A stretch of DNA of 64,000 nucleotides from Stentor roeselii (Eukaryota > Ciliophora > Heterotrichea > Heterotrichida > Stentoridae). Positions 8,875 to 18,525 of the stretch are shown here, one piece after another (the stretch's first letter is position 1; every line of letters begins with the position of its first letter). The position numbers were made by a program, and so were the translations under genes. The stretch spans positions 99,105 through 163,104 of the forward strand of contig RSEH01000085.1 in NCBI GenBank assembly GCA_006503475.1. Direction: 5' to 3'. The notes beneath the pieces are model-generated. The model was not told the DNA's origin. It did not search any database and worked only from the letters and a program-made list of their open reading frames with translations.

Positions 8875-10293
8875 TTATTGAGTATTTCCAAACTTCTTGG
8901 TAATAATGTCTTTGCTTTTGGCCTGGAACTCCTCTACTGAGAGAGGAATTTCTTCGATGTCTCCTTCATCCATGAGGTTATCGCTCTGTAAGAAATTATT
9001 GATGATTTCATTCATCTTCCCTACGTCCTTTTCATCGAGTCCAGCTACCATCGGAACTTTGGCTCCCTTCTCATAAGCGAGATGAGTGAGAAGAGAACTG
9101 AGATATTCTTCGAGTTCTCCTAAATACTGCTCTACATTCTGCTCATTCACCACAAAACCTTCATCCTTCGTGAGTTTTTTGTTAAACTCCAAGGTAAACT
9201 GACACTCCTCAAACTCTTTCAGCATTTCCTCAACAGGTTCTTGAATCGAGCTGATTTCTTCTTTCAAGTTCTCAATCGCAGTCAATGTCGCCTGATGTTC
9301 TGAGTTCAACTCCTGTATCTGATTGTTTAATTCAGAAGCCACTGCAATATTAGAAGACTTTTCTTGATCCAGTAGGTTTCGGAGCTGGTCATAGTGTTTT
9401 GAAAGGTACTGATACCGTTCTTCAAGCGCGTCTAGTTCTGTATTGAGGCTGTTAACATAGCTATAAAGTGTATAATGCTGTTCTTCTGACTTAATAAATG
9501 CAGTCACTATTTCATCTATGTCATCAATTCCAGTCGCTTCTCGTATCTGGTTGAAAGCATCTGAAAGAATGCGAATATTCTTATGATATTGATCTACAAT
9601 CGCTTTTCTCTCTTTACAGGCTTGCACCCATTTCTTGTGTAATGCTTCTAACACCTTATGAGGGTCCACTGCGTCTTCATGACCTGTCTGCCCGCCAGGA
9701 CTAATTAAAGTATTAGCGATTTCCTTAACAGCAGCATTTTGTTTTTTCCTATCCTCCTCAATCACATTCTGCATGACACTGAACTGATCCTGTAACTTGG
9801 CAATGTCCTCTTCAGCCTTAGCTTTAAGTTTAAGCATTTTCATCTTATACTTTTCCTCAATCTTCGCCCCTTCCACATGTTCCCTGTTGCACTTTTCAGC
9901 TTCTTTCGCCTTTTCAGCAAGTTCTTTTTCCATACTCTGAAACATTTCAAGATAAGCTTTTTTTTCGCGCCTTAAAACATTGATGGCTTCTCTCAAGTCT
10001 TTATTTTTTGCTTGAATATCATTTAACTTTACCATTTCCTTCTGAAGGTTGTTTTCTAAAGTTTTTATCTTAAGTTCCAACTTTTTCTCTTCTTTGACTG
10101 AAGGCAACTTGGCCTGAAGCTCGTCTTTTTTTTGCTTGACTTCAACAGTCATTGACTTGACTTGCTCATCGAGGCTTGCGTTGCGTCTTCGTTGTTGTTC
10201 GAGCTTATGAGTGAAGTTGTCGACTTCTCGTTGAAGACGGTCGCTTTCACTTTCGAGTAACCGTGACTTTCCTAAGGACTGGTCTCGTGACAT
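8875..10293 (-). CDS. Outer dynein arm docking complex coiled coil, ODAD1/CCDC63-like
   Basis: This 472-residue protein is almost entirely coiled coil and resembles the ODAD1 (CCDC114)/CCDC63/Chlamydomonas DCC2 family that attaches outer dynein arms to doublet microtubules. Characteristic stretches are KDLREAINVLRREKKAYLEMF with KELAEKAKE (family: N..LR..Id.LR.Er..f...y..le.el.ekk.e), and FNQIREATGIDDIDEIVTAF followed by KSEEQHYTLYSYVN, a strong signature of the family. The start ATG follows ATATAA. The length is close to family cores. The ciliary role is inferred from the family. Confidence 0.83.
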   Translation of the reverse strand: MSRDQSLGKSRLLESESDRLQREVDNFTHKLEQQRRRNASLDEQVKSMTVEVKQKKDELQAKLPSVKEEKKLELKIKTLENNLQKEMVKLNDIQAKNKDLREAINVLRREKKAYLEMFQSMEKELAEKAKEAEKCNREHVEGAKIEEKYKMKMLKLKAKAEEDIAKLQDQFSVMQNVIEEDRKKQNAAVKEIANTLISPGGQTGHEDAVDPHKVLEALHKKWVQACKERKAIVDQYHKNIRILSDAFNQIREATGIDDIDEIVTAFIKSEEQHYTLYSYVNSLNTELDALEERYQYLSKHYDQLRNLLDQEKSSNIAVASELNNQIQELNSEHQATLTAIENLKEEISSIQEPVEEMLKEFEECQFTLEFNKKLTKDEGFVVNEQNVEQYLGELEEYLSSLLTHLAYEKGAKVPMVAGLDEKDVGKMNEIINNFLQSDNLMDEGDIEEIPLSVEEFQAKSKDIITKKFGNTQ

Positions 10294-11048
10294 TTATATG
10301 GATTTGAATCTTTGAATTCGAGCAATTTGGAAAAGTGGAAGAGAAGAATGGGTTGGAAAAGGGTGATGGAAAAGGAGAGAGAAATTTAGAGGATTTATTA
10401 TTTTGTTTTTAGATGGTTTTGGAATTTTGGCGAGGATTGCAGGATGATTGTATTTTTTTGGGGGTTTTTGAATAACTGAAAATAGGGATTTGGATTTGGA
10501 GTTGATTTGAAGAAGTTTGGTTAGAGTTGATTAATTCGGGTTGGTTTGGGTGAGTTGGGGGAGTTAGGAAAGAGTTGGAAAGAGGGTGATTATTTCTGGT
10601 AATAGATAGATTATTGTTGATCAAAGTGATTTATGTTTGATTATGTATTAGTTTTTTAGGTAGTGTTATTTATTCTTAGAGTATATAAAAGATAATCATT
10701 GAGGATTCTAGATGATTGATCAATATTCTATTTCTCCAAAAAAATCTTACTGAAATAGTGATCCTAAATCTCTAAAATCTTATAATCTCAAGTCCTTAAA
10801 ACCCTAACTTCAGGTCCTTTCCTCAAAACCAAAACTACTCAGTGAGACCCAATCCTCCAAACCCACATAACTAAAAAAACATAAAAATTTATAATCCAAA
10901 TCTCTACCTTCTCAAAAAACTCTCTCTTCAAACCTAAACCCAACAAAACATCTCAACCCATTCATCTTCCCACTTTTCACCTAAAAAACCTTCCAATATT
11001 TTAAATAAAAAATCCTATAACTACTCACATCCTAAATTCCATATAAAT
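10294..11048. promoter_or_regulatory. Divergent intergenic region with mirrored strand skew
   Basis: These 755 bases lie between two divergent genes. From 10300 to about 10620 the plus strand is G/T-rich and almost free of C. From about 10720 to 11048 it is A/C-rich and almost free of G, with the switch near 10700. In the sense of each flanking gene, therefore, both upstream regions are C/A-rich and G-poor. No convincing coding frame is present. Confidence 0.5.
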
Positions 11049-11609
11049 ATGAAACTAACTCAAGATAAAGACAGTTCCCCAGATCTTCTCAGCCTGATGC
11101 AAAACTCAAACCTGCTTCTTCTGGCATCAGAGGTAAACAAAACCGACAAAATAAAACACCACAAATACTGGACTTTAGAAGATGATGAAAAACTTTCTCG
11201 AATCGCAAAAGAAAATAATTACGATTGGAAAAAAGTCGCTGAAGAGTTTCAAGGCAGGTCAGTTTCAGATGTTGAACAAAGATGGAGACACAGAATCGAT
11301 CCAAGCACAAGAAAAACTGCTTGGACTAAGGAAGAGGACCAAATCTTGCTAATGATGCATAAAAGATTTGGAGGGAAGTGGAAAATCATTGCAAACTACT
11401 TGCCAGGAAGACTGTCAAGTAGTGTTAAAAACAGGTTCTATGGGAAACTTTTCAAACAACAGCCGAAACAGCCAAAAGCTATCAGTCAGAAAGAACATTC
11501 GATGATTGAGGAAGATGATGAACTGATGATTGAAAGTCTTCTTGACCTGAGTGATAATGAATCTGTCAGCTCTGGAAGCACTTCTTGTATGAGTCACAGT
11601 TATCTTTAA
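11049..11609 (+). CDS. Two-repeat MYB DNA-binding protein
   Basis: This 186-residue protein has two tandem MYB/SANT repeats: about residues 39-83 (YWTLEDDEKLSRIAKEN...DWKKVAEEF...VEQRWRHRI) and 89-136 (AWTKEEDQILLMMHKRFGGKWKIIANYLPGR...VKNRFYGKL). Tryptophan spacing is canonical, and the VKNRFY third helix resembles the DNA-recognition helix of R2R3 proteins. An acidic, Ser-rich tail (residues 150-186) could be an activation or regulatory region. It is likely a transcription factor; its targets are unknown. The start is preceded by ATATAAAT. Confidence 0.85.
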   Translation: MKLTQDKDSSPDLLSLMQNSNLLLLASEVNKTDKIKHHKYWTLEDDEKLSRIAKENNYDWKKVAEEFQGRSVSDVEQRWRHRIDPSTRKTAWTKEEDQILLMMHKRFGGKWKIIANYLPGRLSSSVKNRFYGKLFKQQPKQPKAISQKEHSMIEEDDELMIESLLDLSDNESVSSGSTSCMSHSYL

Positions 11610-11997
11610 TTACAATACATAAATTAATTTAAAGTACTTTGCGTTTAGATTTGGATTTTCGGATAAAAAATGAAACCGCTTTTTACCCATTTTAATGGTC
11701 TTTTTATTTACTTGGAAATTTGAAAAGTTCTGAAAAAGGGATTTGAGGATTTTTAGTTTGGGATTTTAAAAGAATCAATGAGAAATTTATGGGGGTAAGT
11801 ATGAATTTAGAGTAAGGGTTTTTAATGAGGAATGTGAAAGTCAGAAAACATTGGATTTTGGATATTGAAGTCTTGTTATCGAAAGTGAAATATTATTGAT
11901 TTTTTATGTTTATTATATTGGGTTTATATCTTTAGAAGTTTTCATATTAATTTGAGAAAAAACTATGAAGAATAATTGAATTTATTATGCTTTAAGA
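11610..11997. other. Convergent intergenic region, no gene seen
   Basis: These 388 bases lie between the MYB and GPCR-like genes. They are G/T-rich on the plus strand near the MYB stop and AT-rich beyond. No gene or repeat was recognised. Confidence 0.4.
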
Positions 11998-12894
11998 TTA
12001 GTAATTGCCTTTTGTTGGAGTTTTCATACTTATTTGAGAGATATCAGAAATATCTGAGATCAAAGATTCATTATAAATCTTATAATTCAGATAATCTTTT
12101 ACTTTTCTCTGTACCGAATTATTTAGCCCATAAATCAAAAAATTAAGGAATCCATGAAAATTCCTCACAATTCCAGCAATCAAGGTAAATTCAAACTCTC
12201 CAATTTTCGGAAAAAACAACTCAAGGATAGCTTTAACAGTATAAGGCAAGTAGCATAAAACAATAATCAACGGATAAAACAACATCTTATTCTTCATTTT
12301 CGTTCTCACTTCTTCATTTTCCACTCCGATTAAATCCCTGCTGATTTTTGCCCTAATCTTCAAATAAACGACAAAATTGACAGGAATCAAGACCAAAACA
12401 GGTCCAAACAGCAAACAATCCCTGATTTCAACAAACCGATCCTGAATCCAGCACCATCCTTGAGTCCTTCCATAAGTATTCCCCTGCACCACCAGCGGAA
12501 CTACTGTGCAGACAACACAAAAGGCCATCAAGCAAAAGAAACATTTATAAATCGTCTTGATTTCCAGTTTTTTGCTCTTTTTCAATGCAAAATATAACAA
12601 AAAGGCCATCAATGTAGTCCAGATAATGCTTCCTAGAGTTGAAAAGTTGAGTAGCATCGCTTGAATCAAACATTGAGATGAATGGTCTGATGATGAATAA
12701 GTTGGGATTAGAAAAGAGATCGAGTTCAGTAAATCCAGTAGAGAAAGAATCACTATCATTTTAAATGAAGTGTTTCGCAAGGCTTTGAAACGAAGGAACA
12801 TTAGGAGGATGAAGGAACAGCCTATGAAACTTAGAATGCAGGGACCCATGATTGAGTAGTAAATGATTTGACGATCTTTTTGAGATAGGATCAT
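11998..12894 (-). CDS. cAMP-receptor-like seven-transmembrane GPCR
   Basis: This 298-residue protein has seven hydrophobic segments, beginning at about residues 12-35, 45-62, 78-100, 115-140, 158-180, 208-228 and 240-262. It has the style of the Dictyostelium cAR/crl family: FLRFKALRNTSFKMIVILSLLDLL in the first loop and TM2, a Trp-Cys-Trp pair before TM5 (GWCWIQD), a lysine-rich third intracellular loop (KMKNKML), and a C-terminal FLNFLIYGLNNSVQRKV that matches the NP-like TM7 exit. It probably signals to heterotrimeric G proteins. A 7TM-RGS gene lies near 31 kb. The ligand is unknown. Confidence 0.78.
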   Translation of the reverse strand: MILSQKDRQIIYYSIMGPCILSFIGCSFILLMFLRFKALRNTSFKMIVILSLLDLLNSISFLIPTYSSSDHSSQCLIQAMLLNFSTLGSIIWTTLMAFLLYFALKKSKKLEIKTIYKCFFCLMAFCVVCTVVPLVVQGNTYGRTQGWCWIQDRFVEIRDCLLFGPVLVLIPVNFVVYLKIRAKISRDLIGVENEEVRTKMKNKMLFYPLIIVLCYLPYTVKAILELFFPKIGEFEFTLIAGIVRNFHGFLNFLIYGLNNSVQRKVKDYLNYKIYNESLISDISDISQISMKTPTKGNY

Positions 12895-13020
12895 TTATAA
12901 ATTAGGGTTTCATTAGATCACCTTGGTTTTTATGTTTTATTATGATGAGTAACGGGTAATGAAGAGAAGTGACTGGCTTTCATTTTTGATAGGATGATTT
13001 TATTATGGGTTTAATAATTA

Positions 13021-13644
13021 ATGATTTCACCTATTCCGCCTGCTTATTCGATTTCTAAAGCCAAGCCCGTTGTTTTTGAAAATAAAGTGCCTGGCCCTGG
13101 AGAGTACAATAGTGATAACATTTTCAAATCAAATCCATGCACATTCTCATTTTCTAGAAGCCCCCGAAAGCTTCATGATCTGTACCAAGTTCCAGGTGTG
13201 GGTCTTTACTCTCCAAACGACATGCGCAAAAGCTCAGGATACAGCATAAGTCGTAGTCCTCGCATCCTAAGCAATGTGAGGATAACTTCTCCAGGGCCAG
13301 GAGACTACAACTATCAATTCTTTGAGAAACGATATCAATATAGCATTAGCAAAGCAAGGAGATCATACAACTCGACATTAGTTCCAGGTCCAGGTTCATA
13401 CACCCCGAACATAGACTCAACATTTGAAAGCTCTCCCAGAGTCCAGTTTGCAAAACAGCCTCGAATGCCAAGAGATCACTTCTTGACTCCAGCGCCAGGA
13501 CAATACGAAATATCAAGACAAAGGCAAAGCGGATACACTATACCCAAAGCATCAGGAAAGTCCAAGATTTCAGACACTCCAGGTCCAGGTAATTACCAAA
13601 CTCCTCAACTGATTGGATACGCTTCTTTAAAATCCAAACTATGA
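13021..13644 (+). CDS. STPGR-repeat (ODF3/CIMAP-like) protein
   Basis: This 207-residue protein contains about six sperm-tail PG-rich repeats with the core PGPG-Y: GPGEYN, PGVGLYSP, PGPGDYN, PGPGSYTP, PAPGQYE and PGPGNYQ, spaced roughly 30 residues apart and alternating with short basic FSRSPR/YSISKA segments. Proteins of this type (ODF3/CIMAP family) line ciliary or cytoskeletal microtubules. It ends in a TGA stop with a TAA two codons downstream in frame. The ciliary role is inferred from the family. Confidence 0.86.
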   Translation: MISPIPPAYSISKAKPVVFENKVPGPGEYNSDNIFKSNPCTFSFSRSPRKLHDLYQVPGVGLYSPNDMRKSSGYSISRSPRILSNVRITSPGPGDYNYQFFEKRYQYSISKARRSYNSTLVPGPGSYTPNIDSTFESSPRVQFAKQPRMPRDHFLTPAPGQYEISRQRQSGYTIPKASGKSKISDTPGPGNYQTPQLIGYASLKSKL

Positions 13645-13882
13645 ATAATCTTAATTCGAATTATATAAACCTAATTTAATTCCATTTCTCTCACAAAATC
13701 TTTAATATCTTCCATCATCTCAACCTAAAATATAAAAATTTCTCTAACAGCACAATTTTTCAAAATATTCAAGAAAAAAACCAAAAACCTTTCTACTCTA
13801 ACAAAAATCAATCAATTTCTTAAAAATCCTTCAAAGATCAATTAAATCCCGGCAGTCCAAATCTAAATCATCAGTCAAATAA

Positions 13883-14392
13883 ATGGCTGCCCGTGTCTAT
13901 TTTGACGTAAGTATCGGAGGATCACCTGCAGGAAGGATCGAGTTTCAACTTTACAGTGAAACCCCGAACACTTCTGAAAACTTCAGAGCTCTTTGCACAG
14001 GAGAGAAAGGAATGGGAAGAGCTGGAAAACCTCTTAATTACCGCGGGTGCGGGTTCCATAGAATCATTCCACAGTTTATGCTGCAAGGAGGTGACTTTAC
14101 CAGAGGAGATGGAACTGGCGGTGAGAGCATCTTCGGTGAAAAGTTTAGAGACGAGAATTTCATCAAAAGACATACCAAACCTGGACTGCTGTCGATGGCT
14201 AATGCCGGACCTCACACCAATGGCTCACAGTTCTTCATCACCACTGTTCCTTGCCCTTGGCTTGACGGAAAGCATGTCGTCTTTGGAGAAGTCACGAGTG
14301 GCATGGAAGTTGTCAGGCAGATCGAAGCGCAAGGCACCAGTCAAGGAAGACCTAGAGTACCAGTTGTTATCACTCAGTGTGGCCAGCTTTAA
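13883..14392 (+). CDS. Cyclophilin-type peptidyl-prolyl isomerase
   Basis: This 169-residue single-domain cyclophilin catalyses cis-trans isomerisation of prolyl bonds. All active-site elements are visible: [15 protein letters not shown] (catalytic Arg and Phe), NGSQFFIT (Gln, Phe) and [13 protein letters not shown] (the Trp that confers cyclosporin binding in cyclophilin A). No signal peptide or extension is present, so it is probably cytosolic or nuclear. High conservation and a clean start (AAATAAATGG) make this one of the safest calls here. Confidence 0.97.
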   Translation: MAARVYFDVSIGGSPAGRIEFQLYSETPNTSENFRALCTGEKGMGRAGKPLNYRGCGFHRIIPQFMLQGGDFTRGDGTGGESIFGEKFRDENFIKRHTKPGLLSMANAGPHTNGSQFFITTVPCPWLDGKHVVFGEVTSGMEVVRQIEAQGTSQGRPRVPVVITQCGQL

Positions 14393-14651
14393 TTAGTTAT
14401 TCAGGTTAGAAGACTTTTATTTGAAGTTTTTGAGGATTTGGAGAATTATTGGTTTTTTAGAGGTGAGAAATTTATGGGTTTGGAAATTTTTTTAAATTGG
14501 GCGAATTTAAGTTGTTTTAAGGGGTTTTATTATTTGTTATTAGAGCTTTGAGGATGATTTCTTTTAGTTTGATTGGAGAATTGTAATTTTTTGTTTTGGG
14601 TTTAAAGTAATTTTCAATGAAATGAGAATTTTTGACCATTATTTTAGTTAT

Positions 14652-15689
14652 TTAATAAAACTTATTGATTCTTAATGGTGAAGAATCTCTAAGTCTCTCT
14701 AATTCACTTTTAAATTTTGGTTTTATGTCAGTTGGACTACTTCCAAAACTCTGTCTGAAGTTGAATAATGCGATTTTATTTAAAGTTTTAGGGCTCGCTA
14801 AAGGAAAATTTTTAGCTGGGACTGATAGTGAAGCAACTAGTTTGGGAAATCTTAGGATTTTATCATGCATTTGTTCTTTAATTCCATGCATGTTACGAAT
14901 CCCTGATAGAATGTGTGAAGGAAAATTATTTTTTATATCTGAGTTCTTGAATTTTCCTATTTTTGCTTTTTCAGATGAAACTATCACTGTGTATTCAGTA
15001 GGTCTTCCATAAAATACACTATTTTCCGATACAAAAGATCCCTTACAAAGTTTAGAAATAGTTCTAGCCCTTCCACCATTCAACTTAACAATAGCACATT
15101 CTCCCTCTAAAACAATCTGCAGCTTATCCGAGTTATTCCCTTCATGACAAATAACACTTCCCTTCGGATACGTGAAAGTATCCATCAAATACGCGATTTT
15201 TTCCTTCTGCGCATTAGTGCAAGCTGAAATTCCAGGAATAAGCAATTCCACATACTTAATTTTTTCCTTAACATTAGTTTCCAGTTCATCTAAAGTGACT
15301 TCATGGTAAACATCAAGACTAAGTTTTAAAATCACGCAAGGTTCTTTCGCAATCGCATTATTCGGGTGTAATCGAGAGCGAGTCGTAAAAGGGTCGTTAA
15401 TAAGTTTCACTGGTTCCAAGTAAAACTCGTTGTGAGCTGAATACTGAAGAATCGACCCTTGAACAAGGACAAGGATCTCATCAAAAAAATCTCCGTAGTG
15501 AAAAATTGTTTCAGACTGTTGATACTCAGAAGTCGTGATATTTGAAATAAGTGAGAGACGAGTCATATAAGAAAAGTTGCGGAAGAGTCTATTGAAAATC
15601 GCGATTGACATCAGCAAATCATGAAGTTCCATACTTGAAGTCTCAGGAGTTTGAAGTAGTTTTAAAACCTGTTTGATAGTTTTATCCAT
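14652..15689 (-). CDS. Cyclic nucleotide-binding domain protein
   Basis: This 345-residue protein appears to have two CNB-like beta-roll domains. The first, about residues 35-150, is degenerate (SETIFHYGDFFDEILVLVQGSI). The second, about 155-260, is clearer (YPKGSVICHEGNNSDKLQIVLEGECAIV, then KLCKGSFVSENSVFYGRPTEYTV). In the phosphate-binding cassette the canonical FGE..L..-PRaA is replaced by FVSENSVFYGRPTEYT, so nucleotide binding is doubtful. The tail is basic. It is one of three CNB proteins in the window. It starts 105 bases from the divergent NEK gene. Confidence 0.7.
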   Translation of the reverse strand: MDKTIKQVLKLLQTPETSSMELHDLLMSIAIFNRLFRNFSYMTRLSLISNITTSEYQQSETIFHYGDFFDEILVLVQGSILQYSAHNEFYLEPVKLINDPFTTRSRLHPNNAIAKEPCVILKLSLDVYHEVTLDELETNVKEKIKYVELLIPGISACTNAQKEKIAYLMDTFTYPKGSVICHEGNNSDKLQIVLEGECAIVKLNGGRARTISKLCKGSFVSENSVFYGRPTEYTVIVSSEKAKIGKFKNSDIKNNFPSHILSGIRNMHGIKEQMHDKILRFPKLVASLSVPAKNFPLASPKTLNKIALFNFRQSFGSSPTDIKPKFKSELERLRDSSPLRINKFY

Positions 15690-15794
15690 TTAATATAACA
15701 GGAGGATTCACTAGAATTAATTTCATTCTTTTCAGCGGAAATTAATGATTTTTAGAATCAAAATCGATTTATAATTTTTCATGTAATATTTTTC

Positions 15795-17147
15795 ATGTCT
15801 CTCGATGACTATGAAATAATCAAACAAATCGGATCAGGGACTTATTCAGTTGTTTTCCAAGTTCGATGCAAATTGACTGGCAATTTTTTCGCAATGAAAG
15901 AGATAAAATTCGACCGCCTTTCATCAAAAGAGAAAGAATACACAAAAACCGAAGTGAAAATCTTGAAAGAAATTCATCATCCAAACCTCATCAGATATGA
16001 AAAGTCCTTCACCGAGAACCAGAACTTCTACATCATAATGGAACTCGCGACTGACGGCGATTTACAAAAAAAAATCCAGTTTTTCGAGGAATCCGGGAAA
16101 GTTTTTTCAACTGAATCAATTTTTAAGTTCACTTATCAGATCATTCTTGGACTTTCAGCACTTCACTCAAATAAAATCTTACATCGCGATATTAAAGCCT
16201 CGAATATTCTGCTGATGCAAAATGAAGTTGTGAAAATAGGAGATTTTAATATTGGAAAGGAAATTGATGAAACGACACTGTGCACGAAAATAGGAACTCC
16301 TGTCATGATGAGTCCTGAGATTTGGAATGGCGAGCCTTATAACTTTAAAACTGATATTTGGTCTTTGGGATGCCTTGTTTTTCAAATGGCTGCATTGAAA
16401 CCACCTTTTTTAGCTGATAGTTATGCTGCACTTTATTTGAAAATTTCGAAGAGTAAGGTACCGAATCTTGCAAATTATCCGAAAAGTTTGAACTCGCTTA
16501 TACAGAAGTTACTTAAAAAAAAACCGAAACAAAGACCCTCTTGTGAAGAGATCTTGAAATTTGAGGAGTTTAGGAGGTTTGAAGAGAGAAAAGGAGAAAA
16601 TTTTAAGGTACCGAAAATTTTGAAGGGTCAGGGATTTGATACTTGCCATGGTCGATTATCTTGTAGGAAACATCATAAGTCTGATTTAAGTCATATCATG
16701 ATTACGAAAACTAATAAAAAGACTATTTCGGAACAGTTTAAAGATACTTATAGCCCTGGACCTTATATCAGAGCGAAGAGCAACAATAGTCCTGCACCTG
16801 ATAAAATCAACATGAACAAAAAAATTTCTGATAATTCTAAGATATTTAAAGACTTTTCTTCGAAACTTTTGAAATCAGAAGTAAGCAAAGTTCGCATTTC
16901 ACATAAAAAAAAAAATGTTTCACCCAGTCAGCTTGAAAGTCCATACCTGGTATATCCCGATTTCGCACCAGTGAACAAACGTTTGAAATCAAATCCTCAA
17001 ATAAAAAAATCCTCTCATTTGATATCAGAGTGTTCAATAATCTTAACATCTGGCATAAAGCATCCTTTAAAATCACCAACTCCAAGTGCAAGTCCAAAGC
17101 CATTACAAAGAGTAGCAAGTATGATAAGAGTTGCGAGTCCCTTTTAA
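15795..17147 (+). CDS. NEK-like protein kinase with DFN in place of DFG
   Basis: This 450-residue kinase has its catalytic domain at about residues 5-260. It has the glycine loop GSGTYS, FAMKEI with the ATP lysine, LHRDIKASNIL, then KIGDFNIGKE where almost all kinases have DFG, GTPVMMSPE, and DIWSLGCLVFQM. HRDIK with CTKIGTP is typical of the NIMA-related (NEK) family, which acts at cilia, basal bodies and in the cell cycle. The Asp that binds magnesium is kept; only the Gly is changed. The C-terminal 190 residues are basic, Ser/Pro-rich and probably disordered. Confidence 0.84.
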   Translation: MSLDDYEIIKQIGSGTYSVVFQVRCKLTGNFFAMKEIKFDRLSSKEKEYTKTEVKILKEIHHPNLIRYEKSFTENQNFYIIMELATDGDLQKKIQFFEESGKVFSTESIFKFTYQIILGLSALHSNKILHRDIKASNILLMQNEVVKIGDFNIGKEIDETTLCTKIGTPVMMSPEIWNGEPYNFKTDIWSLGCLVFQMAALKPPFLADSYAALYLKISKSKVPNLANYPKSLNSLIQKLLKKKPKQRPSCEEILKFEEFRRFEERKGENFKVPKILKGQGFDTCHGRLSCRKHHKSDLSHIMITKTNKKTISEQFKDTYSPGPYIRAKSNNSPAPDKINMNKKISDNSKIFKDFSSKLLKSEVSKVRISHKKKNVSPSQLESPYLVYPDFAPVNKRLKSNPQIKKSSHLISECSIILTSGIKHPLKSPTPSASPKPLQRVASMIRVASPF

Positions 17148-17243
17148 CTTAAGTCACTAAGGTTGTTAAATATTTGAATTATTATAATGAATTTGTTTGG
17201 AATTAATTAAGCAGACACTTCTGAAGTCAGCTCTTGGCTTGAA

Positions 17244-17450
17244 ATGATTTCAAATGAATTAAAAATTTGTTGTCAAGAGAAAAGCCAGCTTTATGAGTTT
17301 GACTTTGGCAGTGGTCAACCAAATGAAAAAATTTCTAGATTTGAATGGGTCGGTTTTTTGGAAACCTATGAAAAGGACCCATCGACTAGACCATCAAATA
17401 ATTCATTAGGGTCTGAATTTGACTTAAGAGATTTTTGCTCGGATGATTAA
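17244..17450 (+). CDS. Small acidic unknown protein
   Basis: This is a 68-residue frame rich in Asp, Glu and Ser, ending FDLRDFCSDD. The coding-like sequence continues upstream in the same frame (DTSEVSSWLE) to a TAA at 17208-17210. Before that stop, the same frame has an ATG at 17187 in a typical TATAATG setting. No 15- or 16-base GT..AG intron removes the stop, so the true 5' end is uncertain. It lies 96 bases after the kinase and may be a short gene or a remnant. Confidence 0.35.
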   Translation: MISNELKICCQEKSQLYEFDFGSGQPNEKISRFEWVGFLETYEKDPSTRPSNNSLGSEFDLRDFCSDD

Positions 17451-18069
17451 TTTAATTTAGATAACTTGTAAGTACTGTACATATAAATTTGCGGGTTTTC
17501 GGTAGAGAAGTGATTGATTTGGTAATGTTTGGTATTCTTTTAGGTGAGTTAATAATGAACAATAAAAATAGTTGAGTATAATGAATATTTGTCATTTCTA
17601 AAATCTGAGATATATTTGAAAGCTAATCATGCTATTTATATATAATTATACTCACTATTTATTCATTTATACTAGAATTTTAGGAAGCAGTCCAATATAA
17701 CTGAAATAAACTATAGAATGAGTTAAAATATGTCCATTTTTCTTGATAATTTGATAAATAATGTAATAAAACCATGATGCAAATTATGAAGTAGATAAAA
17801 ACAGTATTAAAATGAATGTCTTTTCAATTAGTCAAAGTAAATATATCAGAATATGCATTAATATAGGTATTTATCAAACCGATTTATCATTCAGTGTTTT
17901 AATAAAAGCCTAGTTCATCAAATAGCCAAAAATATTTATAAAATTCAATTGCAACTCGACTATCAGATTTCAACCAATTAAATAAACAGAAGCTGGTCAA
18001 ATAATACTTAAGCTACCCTTTTCAACCCAGTCCCATTCAATTAACCAAAATTATTTAATTAATACCAAT
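17451..18069. other. AT-rich intergenic region, no gene seen
   Basis: This 619-base stretch is very AT-rich, with stops in every frame. I see no RNA gene, repeat or intron-split coding sequence. It separates converging small genes. Confidence 0.45.
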
Positions 18070-18387
18070 TTACACACTTTCTACTAGTCTGTCACTATCA
18101 GATCCAGAATCTTCTGAAGTACTCAAAGAGTATTCCAACTGGACAAACTTTTCATCAAATATCATCGGGTTGGTTTCTGCCCTTGAATCGGAAAACTGAA
18201 GAGCTGTTGCAGAAAACTCGTTTGTCGTAAGAATTGAAGTCAGTTCATTAATGACTTCATCTTTTTCCGTGTCGCAGCTGTAGCTTCTAGGTAAATTGAA
18301 CATCACTGAACTTGCAAATTGTAGGCCAAGTCTTTTCGGTTGTGGAGAAAGGACGTTTTTCGAGTTAAATCTAGCCTCAACTTCCAT
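18070..18387 (-). CDS. Small unknown protein, Ser/Asp-rich tail
   Basis: This 105-residue protein has no domain that I recognise. It begins MEVEARFNSKN directly after TATAA, the start context shared by many genes here. It ends with an acidic serine stretch (SEDSGSDSDRLVESV) that could be a casein-kinase-2 target. It is divergent from the 18526 gene with 138 bases between starts. The start context and ordinary composition favour a real gene. Confidence 0.5.
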   Translation of the reverse strand: MEVEARFNSKNVLSPQPKRLGLQFASSVMFNLPRSYSCDTEKDEVINELTSILTTNEFSATALQFSDSRAETNPMIFDEKFVQLEYSLSTSEDSGSDSDRLVESV

Positions 18388-18525
18388 TTATATACGACTG
18401 GAATATGGTAATTAGAGTTTGTAATGATAATCTAAAGAACCAACTGTCACTAGTCAATAGTTTTGATTATTCATTCAGTGGCCGCCTTTCTTAACGAAAA
18501 CTTTTAACTCAGTCTATAAATCTTA

